NCBI GenBank assembly: GCA_965204165.1
Contig: OZ241969.1
Location: 3,472,001-3,536,000 of the forward strand
DNA: 64,000 nucleotides
Direction: 5' to 3'
Source of the DNA: VYFG01 sp965204165
Lineage (GTDB): Bacteria > Pseudomonadota > Gammaproteobacteria > Arenicellales > Poriferihabitantaceae
The position numbers were made by a program, and so were the translations under genes. Below the pieces are notes generated by a model. It did no database searches, was not told the DNA's origin, and saw nothing but the letters and a program-made list of their open reading frames with translations. Shown here in pieces: positions 16,749 to 26,900 of the stretch (the stretch's first letter is position 1; the number at the start of each line of letters is the position of its first letter).

Positions 16749-18478
16749 CAGGCCAGTTCCCGTTCCTGATGTTCCTCCTGGTCAGGCTGCAGGTGCATTT
16801 CGTTATGCCCCTTGCCGGCGGCAATCATGGGATAGACGTTTACGGTCGGATCGGTGATCACGTCGACGAACACAAGCCGGTCCTTCATGGAAAATGCACG
16901 GTTCAGGGCCTCGTCGAGGTCCGCCGGATCCTCCACCCGTATGCCGACATGTCCATAGCTTTCGGACAGCTTCACGAAATCCGGCAACGCATCCATGTAG
17001 GAATGCGAGTAACGGCGATCATAGAAAAATTCCTGCCATTGCCGCACCATGCCCATGTACTGGTTGTTGAGGTTGATGATCTTGACCGGCAGTTCATACT
17101 GCAGGCAGGTGGAAAGTTCCTGGAGACACATCTGGATGCTGGCATCGCCGGAAATGCAGATCACGGTGTCATCGGGATAGGCCAGCTGGATTCCCATGGC
17201 TGCCGGCAGCCCGAATCCCATCGTGCCGAGCCCGCCGGAATTGATCCAGCGGCGGGGCTTGGAAAAACCGTAGTACTGCGCGGCCCACATCTGGTGCTGT
17301 CCCACATCGGACGACACGAATGCCTCCCCATTGGTGATTTGCATCAGGCGTTCCACCACCAGCTGCGGTACGATCTTGTCCTTGCTGGGCTGATAGTCGA
17401 GTGATTTGACTGCACGCCACTTGTCCACCTGGGCCCACCACTCGCCCACAACGGTCCGGTCGATTTCCCCCAGGCGGGCATCCAGCTGTTCGAGCATCTG
17501 CTCGAGGACCTGCCCGCAGTCGCCGACGATCGGCACCTCCACGGGTACATTCTTGCCGATGGATGACGGATCGATGTCGATCTGGAGGATGCGGGCATGG
17601 GGGGCGAACTTGCTGAGCTCGCCGGTCACCCGGTCGTCGAAACGCGCACCGATGGCGAACATGACATCGCACTGATGCATCGCCATGTTTGCTTCATAGG
17701 TACCATGCATACCCAGCATGCCGAGAAAGTTCGGATCGTCATGGGGAATGGCTCCAAGGCCCATCAGGGTGCTGGTGGAGGGGAAACCAAGCTTGGAGAC
17801 GACCTTGCGCAGGGGGGCGGACCCGTCCCCGAGCACCACCCCGCCGCCGGTGTAGACCACCGGTCTTTTCGCCTGCAGAAGCAGGTCAAGCCCTCGGGAG
17901 ATCTGCTTGATATGTCCCCGGGTTCGTGGTTGGTAGGAACGCATGTCCACCACTTCGGGATAGTGATATTCCGCGACTTTCGCGGTTACGTCCTTGGGAA
18001 TGTCCACCACCACCGGGCCCGGACGGCCGGACTCGGCGATATAGAAGGCCTTCTTCATGGTCTCCGCCAGCTTGTCGACGTCGCCGACCAGGAAGTTGTG
18101 CTTGACGCAGGGCCTGGTGATGCCGACGGTGTCCACCTCCTGGAAAGCGTCATCCCCGATCAGGTGGGACGGCACCTGTGCGGTCAGCACCACCATCGGG
18201 ACGGAATCCATGTATGCGGTGGCGATCCCGGTTACCGTGTTGGTGACACCGGGACCTGATGTCACCAGGACGACCCCGGCCTTTCCCGTAGCCCGGGCAT
18301 AGCCATCCGCCATATGGGTGGCACCCTGTTCGTGGCGAACAAGGATATGCTTTACCTTGTCCTGCTTGTAGAGCGCGTCATATATATGAAGTGCCGCGCC
18401 GCCGGGATAACCAAATATATATTCAATGCCTTCATCCTGAAGACATCGGACAACAATGTCAGCGCCTGTCAATTGCAC
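16748..18478 (-). CDS. ilvI: Acetolactate synthase large subunit
   Basis: This 576-residue ThDP- and FAD-dependent catalytic subunit condenses pyruvate (or 2-oxobutyrate plus pyruvate). The N-terminus GADIVVRCLQDEGIEYIFGYPGG holds the catalytic Glu region (quoted here as CLQDEGIEYIFGYPGG), and the C-terminal ThDP motif begins ISGDASIQM and runs to NLNNQYMGMVRQWQ. The start is GTG 18478 with GAGGTG upstream. It heads the ilvI-ilvH-ilvC operon. No leader peptide rich in Ile, Leu or Val was recognised upstream. Confidence 0.96.
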   Translation of the reverse strand: MQLTGADIVVRCLQDEGIEYIFGYPGGAALHIYDALYKQDKVKHILVRHEQGATHMADGYARATGKAGVVLVTSGPGVTNTVTGIATAYMDSVPMVVLTAQVPSHLIGDDAFQEVDTVGITRPCVKHNFLVGDVDKLAETMKKAFYIAESGRPGPVVVDIPKDVTAKVAEYHYPEVVDMRSYQPRTRGHIKQISRGLDLLLQAKRPVVYTGGGVVLGDGSAPLRKVVSKLGFPSTSTLMGLGAIPHDDPNFLGMLGMHGTYEANMAMHQCDVMFAIGARFDDRVTGELSKFAPHARILQIDIDPSSIGKNVPVEVPIVGDCGQVLEQMLEQLDARLGEIDRTVVGEWWAQVDKWRAVKSLDYQPSKDKIVPQLVVERLMQITNGEAFVSSDVGQHQMWAAQYYGFSKPRRWINSGGLGTMGFGLPAAMGIQLAYPDDTVICISGDASIQMCLQELSTCLQYELPVKIINLNNQYMGMVRQWQEFFYDRRYSHSYMDALPDFVKLSESYGHVGIRVEDPADLDEALNRAFSMKDRLVFVDVITDPTVNVYPMIAAGKGHNEMHLQPDQEEHQERELA

Positions 18479-18540
18479 GTTTCACCTCTGTATCACGGGG
18501 CCTTCCCATGTCGGGAAACCCGGAAAAAATCGGAGGCGGA

Positions 18541-18570
18541 AGTATAGCGAGAATACCCCCGAGATTCCAA
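18541..18570 (-). promoter_or_regulatory. Candidate promoter of ilvI-ilvH-ilvC
   Basis: On the minus strand TTGGAA (18565-18570) is followed after 18 bases by TATACT (18541-18546). This predicts a leader of roughly 55 bases before the ilvI start. Confidence 0.4.
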
Positions 18571-18742
18571 ACGCTTAGCGTGAAAGGATGATGCGCATCA
18601 GAGATATCGGTTCCGGGCAACAACCGTGATTTCTGCCTGCCCGTGCGTGAAGCCACGGGAACTTTATCCCGGCAGCCGTACCGTCCGGCGGCCCGCTCCG
18701 GTCACGAGGTTGCCGGTTCTTCCCGTCCGGCAAGGGGATGCG

Positions 18743-19543
18743 TCAGGAAGATTCCAGCCCCGCCAGCCACTCTCCAACAATCTCCACCAGCGTTTCATCG
18801 AGCCCGTCGAAAAAATGGTTTGCCCCGTCCACCACCATCTGGCGATAGCCCTTGTTCCCGCCGGTATAGGCGGCACTGGCCTTGCGCGCGGCAAAATCAA
18901 CCACGCCCGGCAGGTCATCGCTGCCGTACAGTTCCAGAACGGGCAACTTCACCCTGCCCAGTGCCGATACGTTGTCGTGGACCATGTTTTCCCGGCCACC
19001 CTGCATACCGACCAGAACCAGCGCCTTGACCGGGGGCTCCGCAACATCGTCCATATACCGCATCGTCATGGATGAGCCCATGCTGTGGGCAATGATGACG
19101 ATCTCCCGGTTTCCCCGGGCCTGCAGGAAATCGATTGCCGCCTCGAACCTGCCGGCCACCTCATCGAAAAGCGGAGCATATTCCAGTCCGCCGGCCTCGT
19201 TGGGGAGTATCGGCATCTGGATCGACAGCGTATGCCACCCGTATTCCGTGAGTCCAACCCGAAGCGGCCTGATCACCTGCTCCCAGTTTGGATGCACACC
19301 GATTCCATGCACCACGATGGCCGCGCGGCCGGTGTGCCCGTCGAAACCCTCCATTTCGATGCCGAGGAAATCGTGCCCGTCCGCCTCCAGCCAGATTGTT
19401 TCACCATCGAACAGGGTATCGATGATCTGTTCCTTCCAGCGCCCCTCCTTTTCGGTATCGGACAGGGTTTGCGCAAACAGCGTTGCCGGTACACAAAGAC
19501 CCAGAAACAATACCAGTATCACTCGCTTGGCGGACTTCATCAT
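18743..19543 (-). CDS. Secreted alpha/beta hydrolase, DUF3530-like
   Basis: The 266-residue product begins with a signal peptide (VILVLFLGLCVPATLFA), so it is probably periplasmic. The fold is an alpha/beta hydrolase: VVHGIG oxyanion strand, nucleophile elbow AHSMGSSM, and a later Asp and His in YGSDDLPGVV and GANHFFDG. Features match DUF3530 proteins, whose substrates are unknown. The first copy of the 1619-bp IS begins 92 bases upstream of its start, so native upstream regulation may have been displaced. Confidence 0.75.
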   Translation of the reverse strand: MMKSAKRVILVLFLGLCVPATLFAQTLSDTEKEGRWKEQIIDTLFDGETIWLEADGHDFLGIEMEGFDGHTGRAAIVVHGIGVHPNWEQVIRPLRVGLTEYGWHTLSIQMPILPNEAGGLEYAPLFDEVAGRFEAAIDFLQARGNREIVIIAHSMGSSMTMRYMDDVAEPPVKALVLVGMQGGRENMVHDNVSALGRVKLPVLELYGSDDLPGVVDFAARKASAAYTGGNKGYRQMVVDGANHFFDGLDETLVEIVGEWLAGLESS

Positions 19544-19634
19544 GCTTTACTCCCGTGAGAAGTGCGAAATTTTCTGACTGGCAGACAAGTATAGCAGCCT
19601 GCCTCTGGCTCCGGGAAAGGTAGCCGATCCGGCC

Positions 19635-21253
19635 CAGCAATTCCCGCTAAGGGTTAGCTCCATTGTGTCAGGGAGTGTGATCCGCAGGAGGTTGTGGTTT
19701 TAAAGGGATCGGGGCGCAGCGGTCGTTACAGCCACCACTGGGGCTGTAGAACTCATCGGGTCGGTAAACGCTGAAGAATCGACCTGAACACCCGCCGGTC
19801 ACGGCGTGATTCAGGGCGGTTCAGGCAGCGCGGGATTGTTTTTGTACCCCCGCGCAATGACCTGATACAGTTTCTCCCAACTGTCTATCAGGAACAGGCT
19901 GAACAGGCCCCTCATCTTGCGCCACAGCGCGGCGCGGCTGTACATGGCCTGGTGTGCCGCATTGAATACGGCACAGCAGCGCAACTGGATCTGGTCCACC
20001 AGAAACGCCAGCATCATCAGGTGCATCAGCACCGTCGACAGGTGCTTGTTGCCGTGACCATAATTGTGTTCCAGGCCGTAACCCTGGTTCTTCAGCGTGT
20101 TGAAGGTTTCGTTCTCTATCTTCCAGCGGGCCCGGCCGGCCCGCATCAACTCCATCAGGTTCGATTCGTCGATCGGGATATCGGTGACCCAGCAAAAGCG
20201 CTGCACCTTGCCCCCGGGACGGTGCTCCCGGTACTCAAGGAAGTTCACCTCCAGATCAAAGTGGTCGTCGTTCAACGGCACCCGGTTCAGATACCGGAAG
20301 CGATGCACTACCCCCTGCCCGTCCCGGCACTCATGTTCCGGAACGCCCCGGGTCTTCGACACCCAGTCGTACAGAAACCGGTGGTCCCCTTCCTTCGCAC
20401 CCAGCACATAGCGCATGTCCAGTGACTCCAGCAGCCGGATGTGCGGACCGTTCGAGGCCAGGCCATCTTCAACCACCAGCAACCGCAAATGCGGATGGTT
20501 GCGACGGACACGCTTCAGCAGCCGCCTTGCGGCATTCCGCTCACAGTCGTTCTTGCCGGATCCGTCCCCCTTCAGGATCGGTTCTGGCATCAGGGGGATC
20601 ACCTCGCGGCAGTCCGGATGCACCAGCACCGCACCGAGCAACTGGTGATAGTACGTCACCCGACCGTCACGATGATGCTTGCTGCAGCAGTGCGCGCAAT
20701 GCACCTTCTGCGAGGAGAACAGCCCGGTGCCGTCCACCGACAGCACATAGCGGCCGTCCAGCACCTCGAAACCCTCCAGACCCTTGCCCCGCTGCAGCAG
20801 CGCAAACAGCCGCTTGTATACCGGCTCGAACACCCCCGGGTCCAATTCGTCCAGCCGTTCCCTCATGTACGTGTCGCTCGGCGCCTGCGCCACCCCGTAC
20901 AGATGCTTCAGATTGTGCCGCACCGCTTCCTCGGACTGCGACCGCTCGAACTGCAGCAGCGATGGATATTTCAGACCGAACATCGCCAGCGCCGACATCA
21001 TGACGTCCGACAACGGGAACTTGCGGGTGCGCTTCGTGTCCGGAATCTCCTCGAAACTCGACCGGATCGACTGCAGCAATCCCTGTGCGCTCAAGTGTTT
21101 GCGATTTGATGGTTCACGCATCCAATTTCACCTGGTTCATGAAATTGGAACTGTATGATACCAGAATTCCTGAAAAACTTTACGAAAAAGTTTTTTCCGT
21201 ATCTCTCTATCACCTTGTATTTGCTTGACTTTTTAAACCAGCGGGAATTGCTG
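19635..21253 (-). mobile_element. Insertion sequence, 1619 bp, copy 1
   Basis: The limits are set by 14-bp perfect terminal inverted repeats CAGCAATTCCCGCT and by a 9-bp direct target duplication GATCCGGCC (19626-19634 and 21254-21262). One transposase gene fills the element. About 175 bases downstream of it are non-coding. Copy 2 at 45269-46887 has the same length and ends, and every reading frame of the coding part is identical on both strands, so the DNA is essentially identical. It sits between ffh and the hydrolase gene and breaks no gene. The left target copy is the arm of an inverted repeat at the ffh 3' end. Confidence 0.95.
19811..21121 (-). CDS. DDE transposase of the 1619-bp IS (IS4-like), copy 1
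   Basis: This is a 436-residue cut-and-paste-type transposase of the IS4/DDE_Tnp_1 superfamily. The first Asp is in YVLSVDGTGLF, the second in LLVVEDGLASN and the Glu in RARWKIENETFNTLK, an R-W-x-I-E-x-L-K arrangement resembling the IS4 YREK signature. A Cys/His cluster (CAHCCSKHHRDG) follows the first Asp. The ISfinder family cannot be named by eye; a 9-bp duplication fits the IS4 group. A hairpin adjoins the start codon (see copy 2). The frame is intact and likely active. Confidence 0.88.
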   Translation of the reverse strand: MREPSNRKHLSAQGLLQSIRSSFEEIPDTKRTRKFPLSDVMMSALAMFGLKYPSLLQFERSQSEEAVRHNLKHLYGVAQAPSDTYMRERLDELDPGVFEPVYKRLFALLQRGKGLEGFEVLDGRYVLSVDGTGLFSSQKVHCAHCCSKHHRDGRVTYYHQLLGAVLVHPDCREVIPLMPEPILKGDGSGKNDCERNAARRLLKRVRRNHPHLRLLVVEDGLASNGPHIRLLESLDMRYVLGAKEGDHRFLYDWVSKTRGVPEHECRDGQGVVHRFRYLNRVPLNDDHFDLEVNFLEYREHRPGGKVQRFCWVTDIPIDESNLMELMRAGRARWKIENETFNTLKNQGYGLEHNYGHGNKHLSTVLMHLMMLAFLVDQIQLRCCAVFNAAHQAMYSRAALWRKMRGLFSLFLIDSWEKLYQVIARGYKNNPALPEPP

Positions 21254-21290
21254 GATCCGGCCATCCTGGGGTATGCCGCGACGGGCCGGA

Positions 21291-22661
21291 TCAGAACGGC
21301 ATGCCCGGCATGCCCCCGCCACCGCCGCCCTTCATCTGCTGCATCAGTGACCGCATCCCGCCCTTCTTCTTCATGCGCTTCATCATCTTCTGCATCTGCA
21401 TGAACTGCTTCAGCAGGCGGTTGACGTCCTGAACCTGGGTTCCCGACCCTGCGGCAATGCGTTTTTTCCGTGAACCACGAAGCACCGCGGGAAAACGCCG
21501 TTCGTGGGGGGTCATGGCGTTGATGATCGCAATTGTCTGGCGGGTCTGGCGGTCGCCAACGCGGTCGAGGGCCTTTTGCGGAATCCGGTCCATCCCCGGG
21601 AGCTTGTCCAGCATGCCCGCCATCCCTCCCATGTTCTCCATCTGGACCATCTGTTCACGGAAATCCTCGAGATCGAATTCCCTTCCCTTGACCAGCTTCT
21701 TGGCCAGTCTTTCCGCCTTTTGCTTGTCGACCTTCCGCTCCGCTTCTTCGACCAGGGACAGCACATCCCCCATGCCGAGGATTCGCGACGCGATCCTGTC
21801 CGGATGGAAAGCCTCGAGGGCATCCATCCCCTCTCCCACCCCCAGAAACTTGATCGGCTTGCCGGTGACGGCTCGGACGGACAGGGCAGCGCCTCCCCTG
21901 GCGTCGCCGTCGGTCTTGGTCAGGATGACGCCGGTCAGCGGCAGCACCCCGTCAAATGCCCGGGCGCTGTTCACCGCATCCTGGCCGGTCATGGCATCCA
22001 CTACGAACAGGGTCTCCACCGGGTCGATGGCGGCATGGACCTGTTTCACCTCCTCCATGAGGTCCTCGTCGACATGCAGACGACCCGCGGTGTCCACGAT
22101 CAGCACGTCCACGCCGGACCGCTTCGCCTGCGCCAGTGCACCCCGGACAATTTCCACCGCGGACTGGGAGTCATCGCTGGGATAGAACACCGCATCGACC
22201 TGTCCGGCAATCGTCTCCAGTTGCCGGATGGCGGCGGGCCGGTAGATATCGGCGCTGACCACCATCAGCGATTTCCTCTCCCGCTCGATCAGCCGTTTCG
22301 CGAGTTTGCCCACGGTGGTGGTCTTGCCGGACCCCTGCAGACCGGCCACCAGCACCACCGCCGGCGGCTGGGCGGCAAGGTCCAGCGCATCGTTGGCGCC
22401 GCCCATCAGCGACTCCAGTTCCTCCTGGACCACCCTGATCACGGCCTGCCCCGGCGTCAGGCTACCGAGAACCTCCCTTCCCACGGATCTCTCGCGCACC
22501 CTGGCGACGAAATTTCTGGCAACCTCCAAGGAGACATCCGCCTCCAGCAGGGCAATGCGCACCTCGCGCATGGCTTCGGTAATGTTGTCCTCGGTCAGGC
22601 GTCCCCTGCCGCTCAGGTTGCGGAACGTGGACTTGAGCTTGTCACTGAGTTGTTCAAACAT
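21291..22661 (-). CDS. ffh: Signal recognition particle protein Ffh
   Basis: The SRP GTPase binds 4.5S RNA and signal sequences of membrane proteins. The 456 residues contain an N domain, a G domain with GLQGSGKTTTVGKLA, DTAGR and TKTDGDARGGAAL, and a Met-rich M domain ending in a Gly-rich tail (GGGGGGMPGMPF). All features are normal. It is divergent from ypjD, the usual gammaproteobacterial arrangement. Confidence 0.96.
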   Translation of the reverse strand: MFEQLSDKLKSTFRNLSGRGRLTEDNITEAMREVRIALLEADVSLEVARNFVARVRERSVGREVLGSLTPGQAVIRVVQEELESLMGGANDALDLAAQPPAVVLVAGLQGSGKTTTVGKLAKRLIERERKSLMVVSADIYRPAAIRQLETIAGQVDAVFYPSDDSQSAVEIVRGALAQAKRSGVDVLIVDTAGRLHVDEDLMEEVKQVHAAIDPVETLFVVDAMTGQDAVNSARAFDGVLPLTGVILTKTDGDARGGAALSVRAVTGKPIKFLGVGEGMDALEAFHPDRIASRILGMGDVLSLVEEAERKVDKQKAERLAKKLVKGREFDLEDFREQMVQMENMGGMAGMLDKLPGMDRIPQKALDRVGDRQTRQTIAIINAMTPHERRFPAVLRGSRKKRIAAGSGTQVQDVNRLLKQFMQMQKMMKRMKKKGGMRSLMQQMKGGGGGGMPGMPF

Positions 22662-22873
22662 TTTTCATCCGAATCTTGCTGAACGGTTCCGGACCATTTC
22701 CAGAGCCGCCCCCACCCGGGAGCCCGTTCGGTGTGTACCGCAAAGCTGTCGTCGTCCGCCGCCCGCGGCAGCCACCGAAACGCCCGGAGTGTATAATTGC
22801 ATGCCACCACCACGGTCCCCGGGCCGCGCTGATTGTAGTGTAATCATCCCCGTCCACCAAATACCAACCCGGC

Positions 22874-23704
22874 GTGCCCCAATTCGTTCTCATCATCCTT
22901 GCCCTGGCGGCTTACCTGGTCACCTCCGCCTGGTTCTGGCGCCGGGTTCATGCCAGTCCCGGTGCCGGTACGGGAACCGGCGGAGCAAACGGAAGCAACC
23001 TGTATCCGCTGCTGGTCGGATGGGCCGCCGCCGTACTGCACGCGTGGCTGCTGGCACGGGGAATGCTGTCCGCCTCGGATCTCAATCTGTCCCTGGGCTA
23101 CGTGTTTTCCCTGGTGACACTCATGACAGTGCTCGTATTCCTGCTGTCAACCCTGGCCCGGGACATGTTCAACCTGGGGCTGTTCGTGATGCCGGTCGGA
23201 CTCCTGGGGTTGCTCGTGGGCCTGTTCCTCACCGGTCAGCCGGTGCCGGTGGAAAACCCGTCCGCACTGCAGTGGTGGCATCTGGGGATTGCGCTGGTGG
23301 CATTCGGTTTTCTCTGCATCGCCGCCGCCCAGGCACTGCTGCTGTACCTTCAGGACAGGCATCTTCACAGCCATCGGCCGGGCAACCTGCTGCCCTCCCT
23401 GCCACCCATACAGACCATGGAACACAACCTGTTCTGGCTGACCATGATCGGCGTCATCCTGCTCACCATGAACCTGGTGGTCGGCATGGTCTACCTGTAT
23501 CACCAGCAGGGACGGACCCTGGCGTTCAATCACCATATCCTGCTGTCTTTCCTCGCCTGGCTGGGATTCGCCGGCCTGCTCTACGGGCACAGGATCTACG
23601 GGTGGCGCGGCACCGTGGCCGCCCGCTGGACGCTGGCGGCTTTCGGGGTCCTGATCCTGGCATATTTCGGTACCCGGTTCGTCACCTCGGTGGTCCTGTC
23701 CTGA
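22874..23704 (+). CDS. ypjD: YpjD/CcsA-type cytochrome c assembly membrane protein
   Basis: The 276-residue protein begins at GTG 22874 and has about eight hydrophobic segments. It belongs to the cytochrome C assembly (CcsA/CcmC) family in the short YpjD/CorE form encoded next to ffh in many gammaproteobacteria. Conserved His residues occur in WWHLGIALVAFGFL, NHHILLSFLAWLGF and YGHRIYGWRG, which would face the periplasm and handle heme in the family model. The exact role of YpjD is not established. Confidence 0.85.
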   Translation: MPQFVLIILALAAYLVTSAWFWRRVHASPGAGTGTGGANGSNLYPLLVGWAAAVLHAWLLARGMLSASDLNLSLGYVFSLVTLMTVLVFLLSTLARDMFNLGLFVMPVGLLGLLVGLFLTGQPVPVENPSALQWWHLGIALVAFGFLCIAAAQALLLYLQDRHLHSHRPGNLLPSLPPIQTMEHNLFWLTMIGVILLTMNLVVGMVYLYHQQGRTLAFNHHILLSFLAWLGFAGLLYGHRIYGWRGTVAARWTLAAFGVLILAYFGTRFVTSVVLS

Positions 23705-23933
23705 AGCCTTTCCCCGGAAGGTTCACGGTACCCCTGCAGGTGCCGGGATCCACGGCAAGGACCTGACCCGACTGATGGTTTGACATGGGATCGGGGTGCA
23801 CATGCGGGACACCTACGAAATCAAGCGACCCGACGAGGGCAATTTAACCAGGAAGCGCTGCAGTCCCCTCGCCCTTCGTGGAACAAGATCCGCGCCCGCG
23901 CCGCCGACATGCCGATGAGCGACGCGATGCATC

Positions 23934-26900
23934 CTATGCGAAAGCATCCGGAAGCGCGCAAAGCGCGTTCACCAAACGCATCTGCTCGACGGTAGTGCAG
24001 TTCGTGTGCATGAGCCGCGGCGATGCGAACACCAGGCTCAGCCCCTTGCCCCTGCTCACGGCCACATTCAACCGTTCCCGGGACAACAGGAAATCCAGTC
24101 CCCGGGTAGTCTCCTCGGAAGACGAGGCGGTCATCGAGACAAGGGCAACCGGTGCTTCCTGCCCCTGGAACTTGTCCACGGTACCGACACGGATTCCAGG
24201 CAGGGCATCGGACAATGCGTTCACCTGCGCGTTATAGGGAGCGACCACGATGATGTCGCGCTTGGAGATCGGGCGCTTCTTTCCCATTCGATCCGTCCAT
24301 GTGCCGTCGAGCAGGCTTTCGATCGTATCGGAAACAGCCGCCACCTCTTCCGGGCAGACCTGGGCGCAGCCTTCATGCGCGACCGACACACGCCAGGCAC
24401 CGCATCGGGGCAGGTTCCTGGCCTGGATGGACTGAAGGGCAGTCGAGGGATGACTCTGCAGGCGGTCTTCATAGAACTGCGATGAAATATAGCCGCACAG
24501 ATCAGGATGCATTCTCCAGGTCTCCGGCAGGAAGATGCCACGCGCCGGGTCGACATTCCGGCCCTCGCCCAGGATCCAGTCGAGACAGGAACGATTGGCC
24601 GGATAGGGATGCGCTCCCTGGAGGACCTGCGGGAGCTGCCGGGGATCGCCGACGAGAACAAGGTTGTCCGCCGCATTGGACATCGCGACCAGGTTCGCCA
24701 ATGAAACCTGGCCCGCCTCATCCACGAAGAGATAATCGAACGCCCCTTCCAGCTCGTCCCTCGAAAACAGCCATGCCGTGCCTCCGACAACATGGGCAGT
24801 TTCGATGGCGGGAGCATTGTTGTCAGTCACACAATTGATTGCCGAGCGGACTTCGGCCGGAAGATCTGTATCGCGCGAGATCTTGTGGGTGATGCGCACA
24901 TCCCCGGCACAAAGACCGGTATCGTCCGTTCGAAGCGCACGGGCACATCCCATCAGTACGTTGCGGATGGCCTCGTGGCTGTTGGAGGACACCGCAATGC
25001 GCTTGCCGTCCCGAACCAGCGCGAGAATCGTCCGCACCGTGACATAGGTCTTGCCGGTGCCGGGCGGCCCCTGGACAGGCAGGACAGTCCTGTCCATCGC
25101 CCGCACGGCCCGGATCATGCCATCGAGCGTCCCGTCATCTTCTGCCAGCGGCAGCGGCGACGGACTGTGGAACCTCGGAGGGTTCCGCGAGAGCAGATCT
25201 TCCGCGGCTGTATTGGATCTGGACCGGCATTGATCATCCACCACTTTCCTGATGGCGCCTGGAATCGAACCCGGGTGCAGGGCGAAACCGGGAAGAAGGT
25301 CCATTTCGTCCGGCATACAGGTACCCCAACTGGGCCCCATCTTCAGCGAGACCCGCCTGCGGCTTCGGTCCAGGTCGATGATTTCGACCGTTGCGAATCC
25401 GTCCCCGTACACGAAGAGGGCATCTACCCCCTTTCGCAGTTTTGTCTCCTGGGGCGGATAGGAATAGTCACGTCCCACTGATCGTTTCACCGGATACTCA
25501 CCCCCATCTGCAACCAGTCCGGCCAGACAATCCATGTCGTCGCTCAATTCCTCGAAGTCTTTCGCGGCAGAGTCGAATACGGCCCAGGCCTGGGGTTTCC
25601 TTTCGCGCCAATGGAATACCCCCAGGTCGTAGAGCGCTTGCTGGCGATCCCGGGGCAGTTTGGAGGCCGCGAGAAAACTGGCGAGTGCGTCATTCTCGGC
25701 CTCGCGCTCCGCAGAATTCCCGGTTACCCCCTGGCGAATCTCAAGCCAGGGGCCTTTGGGACGAATCCTGAGCAGCCAGTTGCGCAATTGCTCAAGAGAA
25801 ACGCAATCAAGACGGTTGTACTCCTCGATTTCCCCGAGGATTCCACCATCCCCGGACTCTCTCCACTTCTCGTACGCGACGATGGAACCGCCCGCAGTCA
25901 CCACCTCTCCCTCACGATTCATATCGTAAAACACCTCCATGTCCTTCAGTGAATAGGAGGGTTCGGATGCAAATATTCCTCCCCGGACCACCGCATACAG
26001 ATCCACGAACCGCCGTTCCCGCAGCCAACGGTCCAATATTGCTTCCCCCACCCCATGCCGCGTGGTGAGCTTGCGAAGGGCAGTGATCTCGTAGGGTGCG
26101 TAATGGTAGATGTGCGCGTACGGAAATTCCCGGAGACGTTCCTCAAACAGTTCAATGAGGGAAGCCAGGGCCTTCTTTTCCTCCGCGAGATCGTGCGACC
26201 ACAGGGCGGCGAAGGCATTTCCATTCCAAATGCCCTGGAGGTATTCGAGCCCCTCGGATCCGGTCTCTGCGTAGAAAGGATCTCCCTCGATGTCGTAGAA
26301 GAGATCCCCTGAATCCGGGCGCGGCAACAGGTCGAAGCCCTTGCCGAGGACATGGGTACGCAGTTCATGGGCCGGGTCGCCTGCCTTTCGGGCAGTCTGC
26401 AGCCGCGCCTGGGATCGCAGCTTCGCGGCCGTTGAATCCGCCAGCCTGGGTACCCGCCCACTGTGCTCGGCCAGGGAACCCATGGTCCCAATGCCGATAC
26501 TCTCAAGCTTGGCAACCTGGCTCCTGGTGATGCCGGCAGTGAGATAAAGGCTGTCGGTCTCCTTCCATTCGGCGGCGCACGCCTCTCGCCAACGGCAGAG
26601 TTCGCAGAGTGAACAGGGAACCGGGCGGGTACCGGGCGGATTTTGGACAAACCCTTCGAGGCGTTCACGTACCAGGCGCACATAATCGGAATACTCCGAC
26701 AGCCGGAAGCTGACCCGTTCTCCTGTGCCGAGCTGCACGTGGGCATACTCGGGCGCCCTGCCCTGGAGGTCCGCAAGCAAATCCGAGTAGAGTGACAGTT
26801 GAAGTACGTGGCTCGGAGCGGGCTTGCGCTTGAGCTTGGTATCCACAACCTCGTAGGAGAACGCGCCAAGCCCGGATGGAACCGGCACGCGCTCAAGGAA

